A stretch of 64,000 bases of DNA from Turbatrix aceti (GCA_963969345.1 OZ017767.1:11290471-11354470); one strand, 5' to 3'. Shown: positions 1-12,616, counted from the first letter of the stretch. Translations and numbers: made by a program. The notes: generated by a model not told the origin, from the letters alone.

Positions 1-3000
1 TATTTATAAAAAGTTATGTTTTGATTGATCATGATCTGCAATTTATTAAAATTTGGTGACGATAATGGTTTTAATAATCTCAGAACGCCGTAATAGTCCA
101 GTCAGTTAAAGATACAGTACCGGTCAAAAATAAGTTTCAATTAACTTTTTTTTTTAAATAAACCACTAGATTTTTTTGTACAACTACCTCATTTTACAAC
201 AATTAGGATTTGTCACATATTCTCACACATCTACCAGATCAGAAATTAATTACTTTCAATTTTACGATCGAATTAGATACTTTGGTTGTAACAATTTGCG
301 ACATTGAATTACACACGGAGACACCTTTAAAAGCGCTATCAAATGCAACTTTTTTTGTCGGGCATCAGCGTGTGTGCGTTCACACACGTTCATTTGTATG
401 AGTGTGTAACAAAAGTTGCAACACTTTGTCTGTTTTTTATGATACCCCAATGCCTATCACTTTGTACCAATTAATTCTCCTTCATCTCCGCCGTTCACAC
501 ATGCATGCACATCATCAGTGTGCGTAATGTGGGAATCGGAAAACAGGGAAAAAAATAAATATGTCAAGAAAGCAGCAGCTTTTTTTTCTAGATATCATTT
601 TTGCACTGTTGTGTGATTTTTTATTCATTTTTAGACATTATAGATATTAGGAAATTGCTACATTTTACATAAAAAAAATTATTTAACAAAAAAATTTTAG
701 TTTTTTTTTTCAAAAAATTGAATAAGAAACTGTTTTGTGAATTTCTAACAAAAGGTTGAAAATGCCGATTAAATCACCTAAAAATTAATGTAATTTGTTG
801 TGGCAAATAATTGCAAGTGTGTCAACATTTTTTTCTTTTGTAACAGCAATGATGGATAGATAATTAAGTGAACACTTTGCACTCTGGAGTCCATGAAAAA
901 AACTAAATATTTTTTTTATAGGCATCAGGTGCTAAAATGGTTTCTGCACCTGACTTGCAATTTTGGAACCAATTTTTTGTAAATCAATTGGGAAAAATAA
1001 TGTGCATAATAGTGTATAATAATTTGAATACTGTATGAAAAAAGTATTAAATAGTTTTTTATTTTTTATTGTTTTTAAACAAGCTTGCATTTTTTTAATC
1101 TGAATTACAATTATTTTTTTGTCCGTCTGGCAGCATCCAATCACATTACAATTTTATACCTGTGTTTTTGATCTCTGTCTAGCTACATACGTGCCGTGAA
1201 GATCGTTAAGTCAACGGCCTGGCCTTTAATCTGTGTGTCGTCATGGCATTAAATCTGCGACATTGTCATAAAAACGAGGAATTCGTAAAAAACCCATTTG
1301 CCGATTTGAATGAGATGATTTTTTTCTTCATCGAAGACATCGACGTCTTCGAAAATTGTTTTCTTTTTAGCCAGCAGCACGCAACAGACTCAGACTCACC
1401 TGCCGGGAGGTAACGTAAACACATTTTTTTTTCTCGATGCCAATGAGGATCTGACCTCACAGGTGACCGCATCGCGTCGATGGATAGAAAATCTGCAGCA
1501 CTAGACGAGACAAAAGATGATTGCGGCGAGATCAAAGTAATTTTTTGTCAGGTTTAAATACCCCTGTTTTCGCTCTCTTTCTCTGCTCTTTGTACGATGC
1601 TGCATTACGGTAGTTGACACGTCAGGTGAGATAGGTGCTGTGCGTGAGTGGTGCGCACGCGCATGCGTGACTGACACATTCCGTAGAGATCGTATTTCAA
1701 TATTTTGAATTCCCAGGTGAAAGAAAATACATAATCGCTGAAAGAAAGTCGAACACATCACTGAGGCAGGAAGTTGTCAGAACGAGCCGGTTTATGTAGC
1801 ATTTGCGTGGATGCATACCTTAAATACCTAGGGGCATTCCTGAGTTTCAAACAATGTTTAATATAAAATGATTAATAAAATTGCATTTAAAACTTTTTGT
1901 GTTGAGAGCCTGTAAAAAAAATTGTCTTTTCATTTTTTTATCAGTTTTTTTACGATTTACAATAAAAATCTTTGAACTCTGAAGAAGGGGGTCTTAACAC
2001 GATTTTCCTGACATGAACAACATTATTTTTGTACTGATATCAAACATGTTTCTGCGCGTGCACGGAATTTTAAATTAGCAATACAATTTTTTGCCAATTG
2101 AGAACGCGGAACAAATGTCCTGTATTTTTTTTGATAAAAAATTGATTCTCCATACCTATCAGTTCAACAGCCAATTAGCCAGCCTGCCAATGATTACAAA
2201 TAGTAGTCGTCTGATCAACTTTTTTTTGTTGTGTACTCGTGAATTATACAAATATAGACAGATGGATAAATACACCACCCTTCCATACATCCATCCATCA
2301 TTCACGTGGTACGTACAAATATTTCTGTCATTTGTTAACTGTTTTTTGATAGGTGTACTTTCCTGTTCAGATTTTTCTGTAACATGGCCTGACTGCACCT
2401 GATATGTGCTCTGTTTAATTTAATTTTTGTGCTCAGTCAATTCGCCAAAACAGCGCCACGATGTCTAATTTTCAAAGTTTGGTGATTTGAGTGTTCCTTC
2501 TCCCCCTTTTTTACCGCAAATTAAATTTTTTCGCGGTGTCAAAATATGTTTTTTGTAATCAAAAATTTATAAATTTTTCGTCTCTTCATTTTGCAAGAAA
2601 ACAGCAATCCGTTTGCTCGTAGACGAAAAAAAAGAAAGCCAACACCCAAGCCAATGGAAAAACTTTTACAACAATTAACCAACTTTCTGTTGTTACTGCT
2701 CTATGACATTTGGCATGCACGAAGAACGACAACACAAGACAAGGTGGTTGTGTTGATGTATTCATCCTTTTTGATCCATCCGCTCTTTCTTGTCTCTCGT
2801 TCTGTCTTCATCGCTCCTCTTTCCTTGTTTTTTCCATGTAAACGACCCTGACAACATCTTTATCGCATCGGCTGGCTTTTTTCTTCTTTTTTTGCTTGCG
2901 CAACCGAATTTGCAATGGTTTGTTTTTTCTGGTACCAGTTGTTTGTTTTTTTAATTTCGCGTGCTTGTTTTTTTCTTTTTTTTCTTTGCGCGCCTAATAT

Positions 3001-3606
3001 CAATTCAATATTCCATTTTTTTGTGTTTTGTCGATCGAAGAAGCCAAAAACAGTGGCGCGTTGTACAGAAAAAAAAAAACAAAGAAAAAATAACATCAAT
3101 GTGATGCGACAGTGTTTTTTTTCTAAATAACTGGCAATCGGTGGTTGCGGCCGGTGTCTTTCCTCTTGTAGAACTACTACCTGATGTAATGGGATGGCAC
3201 ATATACGTTATATGTATTTCACATTAACCAACGCATCCACCACCGTTCACCGTTCATTTCCCCCCTTTTTTTCAAAAACATGTAATGTCTTATTTTTTTT
3301 GTCGTTCGTTTGAACATCGATACATATTGCTACATTATTGTTTTTGTGCGCGTTTCATTTCATTTCATTTCATTTATTCTCTAACTCGTACGCACCATAT
3401 CATACATACAACACTACAATGAACAGTCAGAAGGTGATGAAGATGATGATGGCGACTCGTACGTAGAGGGGCCCATCCGGAACGGATGTCTTTGCGATAC
3501 GTGCACCCTGAGTTCGCAGCTCTTACAGGGGACGGGACGTGTTTTTGGTGTGGTGTGTTTTTTCGATTGGATGATGACGAATGAGAATGAGTTGTAGAAG
3601 ACCGCT
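1..3606. other. no confident gene; AT-rich flank
   Basis: I see no gene I can support here. The stretch is AT-rich with many T and A runs. A GC-richer block at about 1230-1535 is open on both strands. On the + strand an ATG at 1243 opens 56 codons to a TAA at 1411. On the minus strand a possible exon at 1504-1394 lies between an AG and a good GTGAGT donor. The two readings compete and neither matches a family I know, so I leave it uncalled. A short run of ATTTC repeats lies near 3355-3376. Confidence 0.5.
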
Positions 3607-3678
3607 GCGCCCAAGCGGGATCGAACCTCGACCTTGATTTCCTTGTAGACGCGCCACACACCACTGGGCCACCCGCGC
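3607..3678 (-). tRNA. degenerate tRNA / tRNA-derived SINE head
   Basis: On the minus strand a 72-nt stretch carries both internal Pol III promoter boxes: an A-box-like TGGCCCAGTGG and a B-box GGTTCGATCCC at tRNA spacing. The acceptor ends pair at four of seven positions (GCGC/GCGC) plus a G-T. The T stem pairs at three of five. The anticodon arm does not form a proper stem and has no T at position 33. A translated ORF across it gives the WARVAQW..GRGSIPLG peptide that tRNA-derived sequences often produce. I read it as a tRNA pseudogene or the head of a SINE, not a working tRNA. Confidence 0.6.
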
Positions 3679-5864
3679 CCATGTTTTTTTTGTGCGCGTT
3701 TGCCGGAGTTTTTCCATTCAATTTCAAATGCCAGCTTCTCTTTTTAAAGTTGAAACAACTTTTTCTTTTCGAAGTGACGTTTCCGCTTGATTTTTTTTCT
3801 CACATCATAACCAATTTATCAGTGCTCGTCACACGCGTGGAATAAATATTTTTATCACGTTGTTAAAATTGTCGACACAATTTACTTTGAGGACACTTAC
3901 GTCACTTAGTTTTTGGGTTGGTTACGATAATTTAATTAGTACCCCACATGTGTCATCACATTTTCATTTTCGTTTGCTTTTTTTTCTCCATCTCGTTTTC
4001 AAGCTGTTAACCCACGGAATACAAATAGCCGATTACTTTATTTGGCACATCATTATCATGTGTTTGTCACCAGACTGACTAATGAAGAGGCTCAAAGCTG
4101 GGTGAGCTGGATGGCTTTTTTGTCTTTGTTACCCTTTCCTATCAACCTAAATACCATGCTCTTATTTTTTTCTAATTAATTAAGATTGTTCTTAAAAAAT
4201 ACTCTTAAAAATTATCAGTGGTCTCGACACGAAAAAAAATCACGTTTTGTATTCGTTTTTAGCCGATTAATTTTTATTTTGTATTTTTGTATTATAATAC
4301 CTATTTTTTATTTGAAACACGCTACGATATTTTTTATGTTCTTTGTTGTTCGATCACGGGGTTACACGCACGTGCGCACGCTCGGTTGCAAAAACAAACG
4401 ATTTGAGAACAACACCAACCAAATGGATCACTTTTTTTATTTATTTCTCTTTGTTTCTCGTAGCAAGAATACTCCTTTGAACAAGAAGAAAGAGCGAAAC
4501 TTGCTCGGTTACACAAATTATAATCGTCTAATCTTCTGGTAATCCTGGGGTTTACCGGGTCACGGATCGAAAAGAAATACAACAGATTTATTTATTTTTT
4601 TGACATCGTAAAAATGATTTTGGAGTAAAAAAAATTTTTTGCAGAAATTTTTAAGTGGTTCAGCTACTTGGCACAACTTCCCGGTTGGCTGGATTTTCAT
4701 TAAACGAGTCTACGCAAAAGAGGTGATAAAAAAGTTGGGGGTCGTCATCGGCGGCGTTTAGGCTTGCCGACACTTGTTTCGATGAAAAAAAAATGAAAAT
4801 GTTGATGAGCACACATTTTGTGCTTAAAAGTTTAAAATTAACCGGATAAAATAATTATTGACACCAGTGAATGAAATTTTAAAATGATTCGAAAGTTTTG
4901 TATCAAGTGTACGAAAAACGAGAACTAAAAATAATCCAACGCCAAATTCATCGGTTCTTATAAAAATCAAATTGCTTAAACCTAAATAACCCCACAATCA
5001 GGGTCAATCTAACTAACATAAGAAAACCCGATTTTTTGCAAGGTAAAAATGACCTCGTCATAAGTCCTTTTTATTCCCCTCCAGATTAGCGGTACGGAAC
5101 ACAGCAAGTTTCACGTAGAGAAGCACGCGAGTTAGTTGTCTCTTCGGCTTTTGCCACCATACCCCTGTCCCAAAGCCCCCGCATAGAGACAAAGCCTTCG
5201 CGTTGATGCTCGTGTCGTAACACAACCTTTTTTCTTGTTTAAACTGTCAAAAAAGTCGAGCGCGAGTTACCATCCAAAAAAAATTGTGGCTTATTCAAAC
5301 TTTGCAGAACGACTACGACGACGACGATATTTTCGACCGTGTCTGTCGATTTTGCGAGTTTTAAAACATCATCATCTCTAATCCCTATCTTGCCTCTATT
5401 CGTTGATCCAAGTGGTTTTGGTGTGCCAACAACAACAACAAAATTGTTTTTATTGTCAATATTTTGTGGAATAATTTATTTTTTTTTGTTTGGACAACGA
5501 TTTTCAACCCATTACAATTAATCGACTACTACTAATTACTGTACATATAAGTTAAATTTCATTAAATTAGCTGTTACACTTGTTGAATTATTTATTGGTG
5601 AGTAATTTTTTTGGGGTTGGTTAGTGGTTCAAAAATGACACAACCTTTTTTGTGGGTTCTTCCGGGTTTTTTTTGAAGAACGGAACAAGATGGCATTCGT
5701 TTATGAATGAATTAAATAAATAAATCTCTGTAGACCCATGTGTAACGCCTTCTCTTTTTTTTCAGTTAGATGTTATTGAATACAAACGATTCTTCTCATT
5801 CTTCACATAACTACAGTTACTAACAACCCTCAATTGATGTTTATTTTGGCGACTCTGAGTAAGA
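3679..5864. other. intergenic, upstream of the TGF-beta gene
   Basis: No gene is supported. A run of GAC/ACG triplets lies at about 5310-5335, and an ORF at 5339-5521 lacks a clear ATG or family. The block from about 5090 to 5420 is GC-richer and could be 5' regulatory or UTR sequence of the TGF-beta gene, but no splice link can be shown. Confidence 0.4.
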
Positions 5865-5872
5865 ATATATAG
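5865..5872 (+). promoter_or_regulatory. TATA-like box of the TGF-beta gene
   Basis: ATATATAG lies about 50 bases upstream of the ATG at 5920. The GST and UGT genes in this window have similar boxes 35-65 bases ahead of their starts. It supports 5920 as lying in the first exon. Confidence 0.45.
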
Positions 5873-5919
5873 CCCACACTCACTCACCTTCTAGCTGTTA
5901 TAACAATTTACTATTGTTA

Positions 5920-7309
5920 ATGGCCTTTAATAACGAATTCGACGATTTGTATCCTTCCTCTCTTCTGCAATCAACTACAAAACAGCTGCCAACCTCATTC
6001 TCACCACCCCACCCCACCCCGACCCCGACTCAGGCCCCTATTGTTGAACGGGTTCTGAGAGTGTGCTGCATCCTGGCCTGCATGGTGGAATCAACGAGGT
6101 GTCTGGATGCACCTGGGCAGCAGAGTTACCGGTATACCCAGGGCAGGGATGATGCACTTATTAAATCTGATCTACCACCCAGTGTCTACGACCTCTACCA
6201 TAAGATAGACAAGGAAGACGGCGTCGATCACATCGTACACCACTCGCCTATCTCGGTTGTACCGATTACAGACGATCTCAAACACAGACACACCGGCTGG
6301 CTGGTTGTGTACAATTATACGGATACTTTTATTCCCCAGCAAGGATTTACGCCTCCCGTGAGATCGTTTGGAGTCGAGGGAAAAAAGAATGAGATTGTTC
6401 GAGCCTATTTTCGCATTACAAGACCACCTTCCAATCCAGGCGGAAGCTATGCATCTCCCAGCTTTGACGTCGTGAGCAAAGACGGCGAACGGCATTCTCT
6501 GGAGGCGATGCCGATTGTCACGACCCGGCCATGGGTGGATTATGACATCACCTACGACTTTCTTTCAAGGAAGTACATTGTCGACAAGCACCTGGGAACT
6601 GTAAGTTCTTCATTCAAAAAAATTGACGCGGGGCGCATTTGAACCCGGGACCTGTAAAAAGGCGGGGTCTTGAACTGAAATACGTTAAGGATGGGTCTTG
6701 GCACGAAAAACATGTTTAAACTCAACTTTTCAGCTAACCTTCATCTTGCCAAATCTCTGGGTGGACTTGGACAGTGACCTTGAAACCGATGACATCCGAC
6801 AATCCGTTGCCTTTGTCACACACGCTCGCGATCCGCACAGCGAAGCGAAACGCCGGGCGAAGCGCCAAGCTGAGAACACCCGACGCAAGCAGCAGCGGGA
6901 GCGTCGGAATCGCAACCAGCACGTCAAGGGTCAGCACAACCCAAATCGCTGCCGTCGGGATAACCTCACCATTGAATTCCATAATTTTGGTTGGGATTGG
7001 ATCTACGCTCCGTGTAAGTTTTCTATAACATTTTTAATAATTTCTGTACTAACTGTACTTTTTCATTCAGCCTCCTACAACGCCTACCAATGCCGGGGAG
7101 TCTGCAACTCGGTCATGGATGCCACCGAAAACTACAGTAATCACGCCATCATGCAGCAAATCATTCATGACGTCAACAAGACGGTCATGCCTCTGCCGTG
7201 CTGCGTCCCGACCAAAATGACACACCTAAAGTTGATGATCGTTGACAACGGTAACTACGAAGTCAAAACCTACGATGACATGATTGTCGAAGAGTGCGGT
7301 TGTTATTAA
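5920..7309 (+). CDS. BMP-like TGF-beta family ligand precursor
   Basis: Secreted growth-factor precursor of 399 aa in three exons: 5920-6600, 6734-7013 and 7071-7309. The C-terminal domain (from about residue 300) has all seven cysteines of the TGF-beta/BMP cystine knot in order: CRR, YQC, GVC, PCC and ECGC. It also carries the BMP-type blocks WDWIYAP before the second cysteine and CCVP after the fourth. Likely furin sites are RAKR (268-271) and RERR (282-285), giving a mature chain of about 110-130 aa. BMP ligands dimerise and signal through Ser/Thr kinase receptors to Smads; in nematodes DBL-1 controls body size. The chain ends CGCY rather than the usual CGCR or CGCS. The N-terminus is odd: a Thr/Pro-rich stretch of about 40 residues precedes the only hydrophobic segment (VLRVCCILACMV, about 45-56), so the first exon may be misread, with a possible acceptor at 6012. 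Orthology to a particular nematode ligand is not settled. Confidence 0.93.
6624..6655 (-). other. tRNA 3'-half-like fragment in an intron
   Basis: Inside the first TGF-beta intron the minus strand reads CAGGTCCCGGGTTCAAATGC, close to a tRNA T arm with its B-box. I could not find the matching 5' half. It may be a relic of a tRNA-derived repeat. Confidence 0.3.
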
Positions 7310-8120
7310 TTTTTTTCCTACTGTTTTTTGTTTTCCATTTTTATAATTTTCTAGTCTTTTTTTCTATCATGGCTAATACGTGCAACTTTTTTAAGGGGGA
7401 TTGAAAAATGCATTTTTATAAAACCTTCTACTTGTTTCGAGATGATAATAATCTTTTGGTCATATTCCTTGCTGCTGTTAACTGTCAATACGTGATGATG
7501 TACAACTTGTTGTCTATCCCCCGCAACATACTAGTATATGGATTTGGAATACTACTTATTTTTTTCTTATAGTAATCCCATTTCTTGTCTTACGATCTCA
7601 TAATTTCGTGTAGTTATCCGACGTCATTCAAGCGAGTGCTTTTATGCCATCGCTCTTATTCCGTGTTATTTTGACATGTTATACCACTTAATAAAAATGA
7701 ATATGAAATGCCACAGGTTATTTTTTTATACCGCCAAAAAGCGCATTTATGGCCGTACCCGACCGTACATGGACTTACAGGAAACCCCTTTTTGCTATGC
7801 ACCGTGCATCGCATCTTAGTCACAAAGTTTATCGCACAGGTAACAGGTGAAAAACACCGTGACAAGAATTACACCGAGTGGATCATCCACACGTTTTCTC
7901 ATTCTTAATCCGTTTTTCATAATAAATATTTAGTTATATAGAATGTTAGAAAAAATTTTTTCTGCATTGCAAAAAAATCAATTAATGATCAGTGTTCATG
8001 ACTCCGATGCACCTTGCACTCATGCGCACTCGTGTTTTGTTGCACACTTTCATTCCCGATTGTACACAAATAATTGATACTCGTCTGTGCAAGAAATGTG
8101 CAGCCCCGGTTTTTTTGGGG
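7310..8120. other. intergenic between TGF-beta and GST genes
   Basis: This holds the 3' UTR of the TGF-beta gene and the upstream region of the GST gene. Open frames at 7656-7908 exist on both strands, but neither has splice or family support. AATAAA-like signals are present near 7691 and 7920. Confidence 0.4.
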
Positions 8121-8128
8121 TATAAATA
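8121..8128 (+). promoter_or_regulatory. TATA box of the GST gene
   Basis: A canonical TATAAATA preceded by a G-rich step lies 63 bases before the GST ATG. Confidence 0.65.
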
Positions 8129-8183
8129 GAGTCCTCACGACATCTACCCATCTCTATTTTTTGCTCTGCATTGTGCAACAACC

Positions 8184-8852
8184 ATGGTAAAATATACTCT
8201 CACTTATTTTGAACATCGTGGTCTCGGTGAGGTTGCACGTTTGCTGTTCGCTTATGCAGGTGTTGAGTTTACGGACAACAGAATCACCCGCGAAGAATGG
8301 GCGATGCTCAAACCAGGTAAGTCACCATCGCCGGTCTCCAATTGTTACTCTCTGATTACAGACACTCCTACCGGCCGACTTCCGATCCTCGACGTCGACG
8401 GCTTCAGCATAGTGGAGTCTTTTGCCATCTACGAATTTCTTGCTCGTCGTTTTGGCCTTGCCGGTGCCGACGAATTCGAACAAGCTACCGCCCTCTCTGT
8501 CGTTCACACATTCCGTGACAGATCGCGAGAGGCCCGGCCGTACATGGAAGCGGTTGCTGGTCGTGGTACAGGCGACAAAGAAGAATTGTACAAAACAGTT
8601 TGCGTCCCTCTCCGAGACTTTTTATTTCCGTACATCCAAAGTGTGCTTGACAAATCTGGCAGCGGCTTCGTAGTCAAATCTGGAGTCACTTGGGCTGATT
8701 TATCTCTTGCAGAATCCATTCAGACGATCATGGACATTGATCCGGAGTTTGAAAAACACTACCCTAAGATTGTGGAATATCAAAAGCGTGTCTACTCATT
8801 GCCGCAGATCAAAAATTACATTGAGACTCGCCCTGATTTGAAGTATCACTGA
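8184..8852 (+). CDS. glutathione S-transferase, sigma-like (nematode type)
   Basis: Cytosolic GST of 207 aa in two exons: 8184-8316 and 8362-8852. It conjugates glutathione to electrophiles. The N-terminal thioredoxin-like domain begins MVKYTLTYF with the expected catalytic Tyr8, followed by RGLGEVARLLFAYAGVEF. The glutathione-binding turn PTGRLPILDVDG and ESFAIYEFLARRFGLAG come next. The rest is the all-helical domain, including TWADLSLAESI. The length is that of nematode sigma GSTs. The 45-nt intron has a length divisible by three and no stop, so a 222-aa read-through is open, but removing it restores the conserved KPDTPTGRLP. An AATAAA lies at 8950. A decayed copy of the 3' end lies at 14052-14244. 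Confidence 0.95.
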   Translation: MVKYTLTYFEHRGLGEVARLLFAYAGVEFTDNRITREEWAMLKPGKSPSPVSNCYSLITDTPTGRLPILDVDGFSIVESFAIYEFLARRFGLAGADEFEQATALSVVHTFRDRSREARPYMEAVAGRGTGDKEELYKTVCVPLRDFLFPYIQSVLDKSGSGFVVKSGVTWADLSLAESIQTIMDIDPEFEKHYPKIVEYQKRVYSLPQIKNYIETRPDLKYH

Positions 8853-9043
8853 TCAATCAACAATTTGATAATTTTGCAAGACGCAAGCTAAAAATGCAAC
8901 GGTCACCAAAAACACCGATAAACAAATTTGATTTATTTTGTTACATTTAAATAAAACAATTGTAATACAAAATGATATAAAATGAATATAAAACATATGC
9001 TCAACAGATTTTTTTATATTTGTTGAATAATCAACGGGTGGTT

Positions 9044-10334
9044 TTATACGTTAACAAAATTGATAACAGATTTCCGACCACAGATACAATGATACATATG
9101 AGGTCGGAGTAAAATACCTGTAAGCTCCCTTAGATAGTTACGATGATATGCAACCATGTGATTATTATAGCGAGTATTCAAAAGTGCTTTCTGGCGAACT
9201 AGTTCATTTCCAGATACAGCAACAATTTTTTCGGGAGAAGAATCGGAGTAAGCAAGTAAACGAACAAGTTCCGGTACATCATAATTTAATGAAGTTTTGC
9301 GTCGGCTAACTTCTTCCTTAATTTCTTCAAAATTCATGGATTTGTTTTTAATGTATTCTTTAATTTTATCAATCGCGTTTACTGTGAGAAATTGTATATC
9401 TTTGGTTGATTTTTTAACTGCGACTTTGAACACCTGCTGAGCTGCAGCACAAATATATTTATAATTTTATCGATTAGCAATGTCCAAAAAACTTACAAGG
9501 AGGTTCATTTGATGCAGAATCTGGATCATTTATTTCAACATGCAGTTGAACAGTGCTTTCAGTAAAACCAGTAAGTGGTCTCGCAAATCCCGAGGTGAAA
9601 GTTTCATGCAAACAAATATCTACTGCAAATAAATATTTTAGATTATGGAACTTTTAGCTGCAAATAACATACCATTCTTATAAAATGTTGTGTCTTTGTT
9701 TTCCAAAAATTGTAGAAATTCAGCATCTACATACATCACAGCCTTTATTTAAAAACATCTAAAAACGCTTACCTATTTTGGTAGTCAGATCGATGAGCTC
9801 GTCAGAATGCGTTTTGTAATGTTCTAAAACAATATAAACTTATACATGTTTTCAAACGTTACACCTATTTTATGTTTTTTTGCATACCGATAATACGTTC
9901 GATAAAGGATTTTAGTTTGGGAATTGCATTGATGGCAGCCATTAGTTTTTTATCACTGTCACCCTTGTTTACCAAATCTGCAATATTTATGTAATACGCA
10001 TAATGCCCAGGCTGGGTATGTACATCAGTAAAGATAACACTTACGCTGCTCAGATGATTTATTTGCGGTGGCACCAACATTTTCCAGAACAGAATTTTTA
10101 GAGCGTTCTTCTTGTTTTCCTGTAATGTTGGAAAAAATAATATAGATAATCCAAACAAATTTTTGTTTTAACTTTACCTGCATGAAAAAGAGGTTCGTTT
10201 GATTCTGGTGGGGCCGGACGCTTACGAGATTGAGCAAATGAAATCAATCCCGGTTTGAAGGCATCGCTGTCAGGGCACGAACGGTCTTCTTCGTCTTCAG
10301 TTCGAAAAAATGGTTCGTTTATAGAGTCCGCCAT
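9044..10334 (-). CDS. orphan protein, 316 aa, with duplicated C-terminal domain
   Basis: I do not recognise this protein. It has seven exons on the minus strand: 10334-10178, 10119-10045, 9977-9888, 9823-9773, 9726-9673, 9622-9497 and 9441-9044. Every junction is phase 1 with GT..AG introns, and the frame stays open throughout. The N-terminus is acidic then basic (EDEEDRS, then SRKRPAPPE), which could include a nuclear localisation signal. The C-terminal 130 residues (FKVAVKKSTKD... to INFVNV) form a mostly helical domain with KIKEYIKNK, ELVRLLAYSDS and MVAYHRNYLREL. They faintly recall BEN-type DNA-binding domains, but that is a guess. The same last exons occur almost unchanged in the 575-aa gene at 14409-16521. 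It is convergent with the GST gene, with the stops about 190 bases apart. Confidence 0.75.
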
Positions 10335-10590
10335 CTTCAGTTTGTCTAAAACGAATAAAGTTAATATCAACGTTCAAAATAAAAACGCGATAAGGAATGC
10401 TAACGTTATATTTATAAAAAAATCAACAAAACGCAAAGGTGTTTGATTGAAAACGACAACGAATTTAATGACTAAATCTGAATCCTAAGTACATCTTAAT
10501 TAAAAATTTTAAAATGCACATTTTTTAAAGGTTTTTTTTTAAACAGACACTCTGCGAGCCGATTTAGGACCAAGGGGGGGAGAAGGACAC
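10335..10590. other. short intergenic spacer
   Basis: AT-rich spacer between the orphan gene and the first foldback repeat. No gene is seen. Confidence 0.4.
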
Positions 10591-11243
10591 AGCATTTTGA
10601 CACTTACTTTCAAATGTTTTGAGTCAGAGTTGTAGGCCTTTGGGGGAAAGGTCCAAAACCGCGATATTTTATTTTATAACATTCGGATTCACGAGACACC
10701 TATTGAATGGTTCCAAAAACGGTTTTTGTAATAAGTTAGGCATGCGTCTAAAAAATAAAGGTCAATACGCGTGTGCAGCAGCGCAAAATCATGCGTGCAC
10801 GTTGCGCGCAGGGCTTCGGTGTCGAGTCTGGAGCATAAATTAAAATTTATGACAGCCTTGGGCACCCGATTTTTTTTTGTGTTCTTCTTTTTCCGATACA
10901 AAAAACAACGGGAAAGAAGATAGGCTTATCGAATTACCGCTTAAGTTTGAGATCCGAATATGATAGCGGTTTGAAAACGTATGATATCAAAAAATCGATA
11001 ATTACCGTAACTGAAAAAAAATTCTGAGTATGTCATTGGATCCGCCGTCCTCAGAAACCCCTATATTAATTTTTTCAGAATTGTTCGTGACCAACGTAGC
11101 ACGGAGCATTATTGTTTATGAAAAACACTTCTGAAGCCGAATCTCGTGAATCCGAATTTTATAAATCAAAGTATCGCGGCTTTGTACCTTTCCCCCGAAG
11201 GCCTACAACTCTGACACAAAACATTTGAAAGTGTCAAAATGCT
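10591..11243. repeat. imperfect inverted repeat (foldback 1)
   Basis: The left arm (about 10591-10700) and right arm (about 11135-11243) are reverse complements with few mismatches. They share AGCATTTTGACACT, TCAGAGTTGTAGGCCTT, a GGGGGAAAGGT block and CGGATTCACGAGA. The spacer is about 430 bases. A third, more diverged copy of the same arm follows at about 11280-11400. I see no target-site duplication. Confidence 0.75.
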
Positions 11244-11647
11244 GGGCGACGGAACAGCTATTTTATGACGACAAATGTTTTGTGCCCAAGTTGTAAAAGA
11301 CCATGGATAAGGTCTAAATCCGGGATATTAGATTTTTCTGATGCCGGATTCTGAAGCGGCAGCTTCTGAAAGTTCACCACCCCTGATTTTTCAAGTTGCT
11401 TCATGGTTGAGGCAAAAATCTGATAGTTTGGATACGGGGGTTTCTTGGCACGGGAAATCGATTGGCGTACTCAGATTTTTCAAAAAACATCTGGTTTTCC
11501 TGTAATTATCGATTTTTGTCAATTAACGTTACTTTATGGCCTCTGGTAATTTAAAAAAAAGTTGCGTTTTGTACAGACCCTTTTATCTTGTAGCCCGTCT
11601 TTTTCTTTGTCGGATAAGCTCAAAAGATAAAAAAAAGGAGGGATACC

Positions 11648-12616
11648 AGAAGGCACAGGATGCGCCTTTGCGTCAATGGACCAAAAAAAGTGAGATTTTG
11701 CGCGTAGTGTGTTGACTTTGGATGCTTCGCGCAAAATCAGTTTTGGATTTATAGGTATCATTTTTTACAGACAGATTAATCATGTCCTGAATTTTGCAAC
11801 GATCTAACTCCGGTAAAAAAATAACAAGTTTGAGCATTATTGCAGTTATTTTAAGAACAACTTTAAAAAAATGCACAACTGCTAAAGAATTCGACCGATT
11901 AAAAAAAAAAGCCGTGGAGACATCCGTCTTATCGGTATCAACATGTATGCCAAAGCGTGATTCTTAAAAACTGATTTAACCGGAGTTCTGATCTGATAAC
12001 CGTTTTATCCATAGTAAATGTGCGCGCGCCCCTTGCGATTTGCAAATCAATTTGTACGCTGAGCACTCAAACTTTTTGCCGCTTGCGCGCACCACGACGT
12101 ATGTTTTAAAATTAAATTTACAATTTGTTAATCATAAATATAAAACAAAGTATTTATTTTTTAAAGATTAATCATAATAACTCTCATCAAATCTATTTTT
12201 TACAGTAACCCCGAGCGCATATAATAAGATATATGAGCATTTTTACTTCGAGCAAAATACTTATCAGATCAGAACTGCCGTTAAATCAGTTTTTCAGAAA
12301 CACGCATTTGCACACATGTTGATACCGATAAGATGGATGGCTCCACGGCTTTGTTTTTAAATCGGTCGAATTATTTAGCAGTTATGCATTTTTTTTAAAG
12401 TTGTTCTTAAAATAACTGCAATAATGCTCAAACTTGTTATTTTTTTACCGGAGTTATATCGTTGCAAAATTCAGGACATGCTTAATCTGTCTGTAAAAAA
12501 TGATGCTTAAGAATCCAAAATTGATGTTGCGCGAAGCTTCCAAAGTCAACACACCAACATGCGCGCGTTTTTTTACCATTGACGCAAAATAAGGTGAAGG
12601 CGCATGCTGTGAGAAG
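11648..12616. repeat. long inverted repeat (foldback 2)
   Basis: Arms at about 11648-12005 and 12258-12616 match in reverse complement over some 300 bases with scattered differences and small indels. Landmarks are the shared CTTCGCGCAA, ATTTTTTACAGACAGATTAA, AAACTTGTTATTTTTTTACC and CCGATAAGA blocks. The spacer is about 250 bases. It carries no coding frame I recognise, so it looks like a non-autonomous foldback element. Confidence 0.75.

Noticed and set aside
1243..1535. Competing open frames on both strands
   Set aside because: Strand could not be decided, no second exon links in phase and no family is recognisable.
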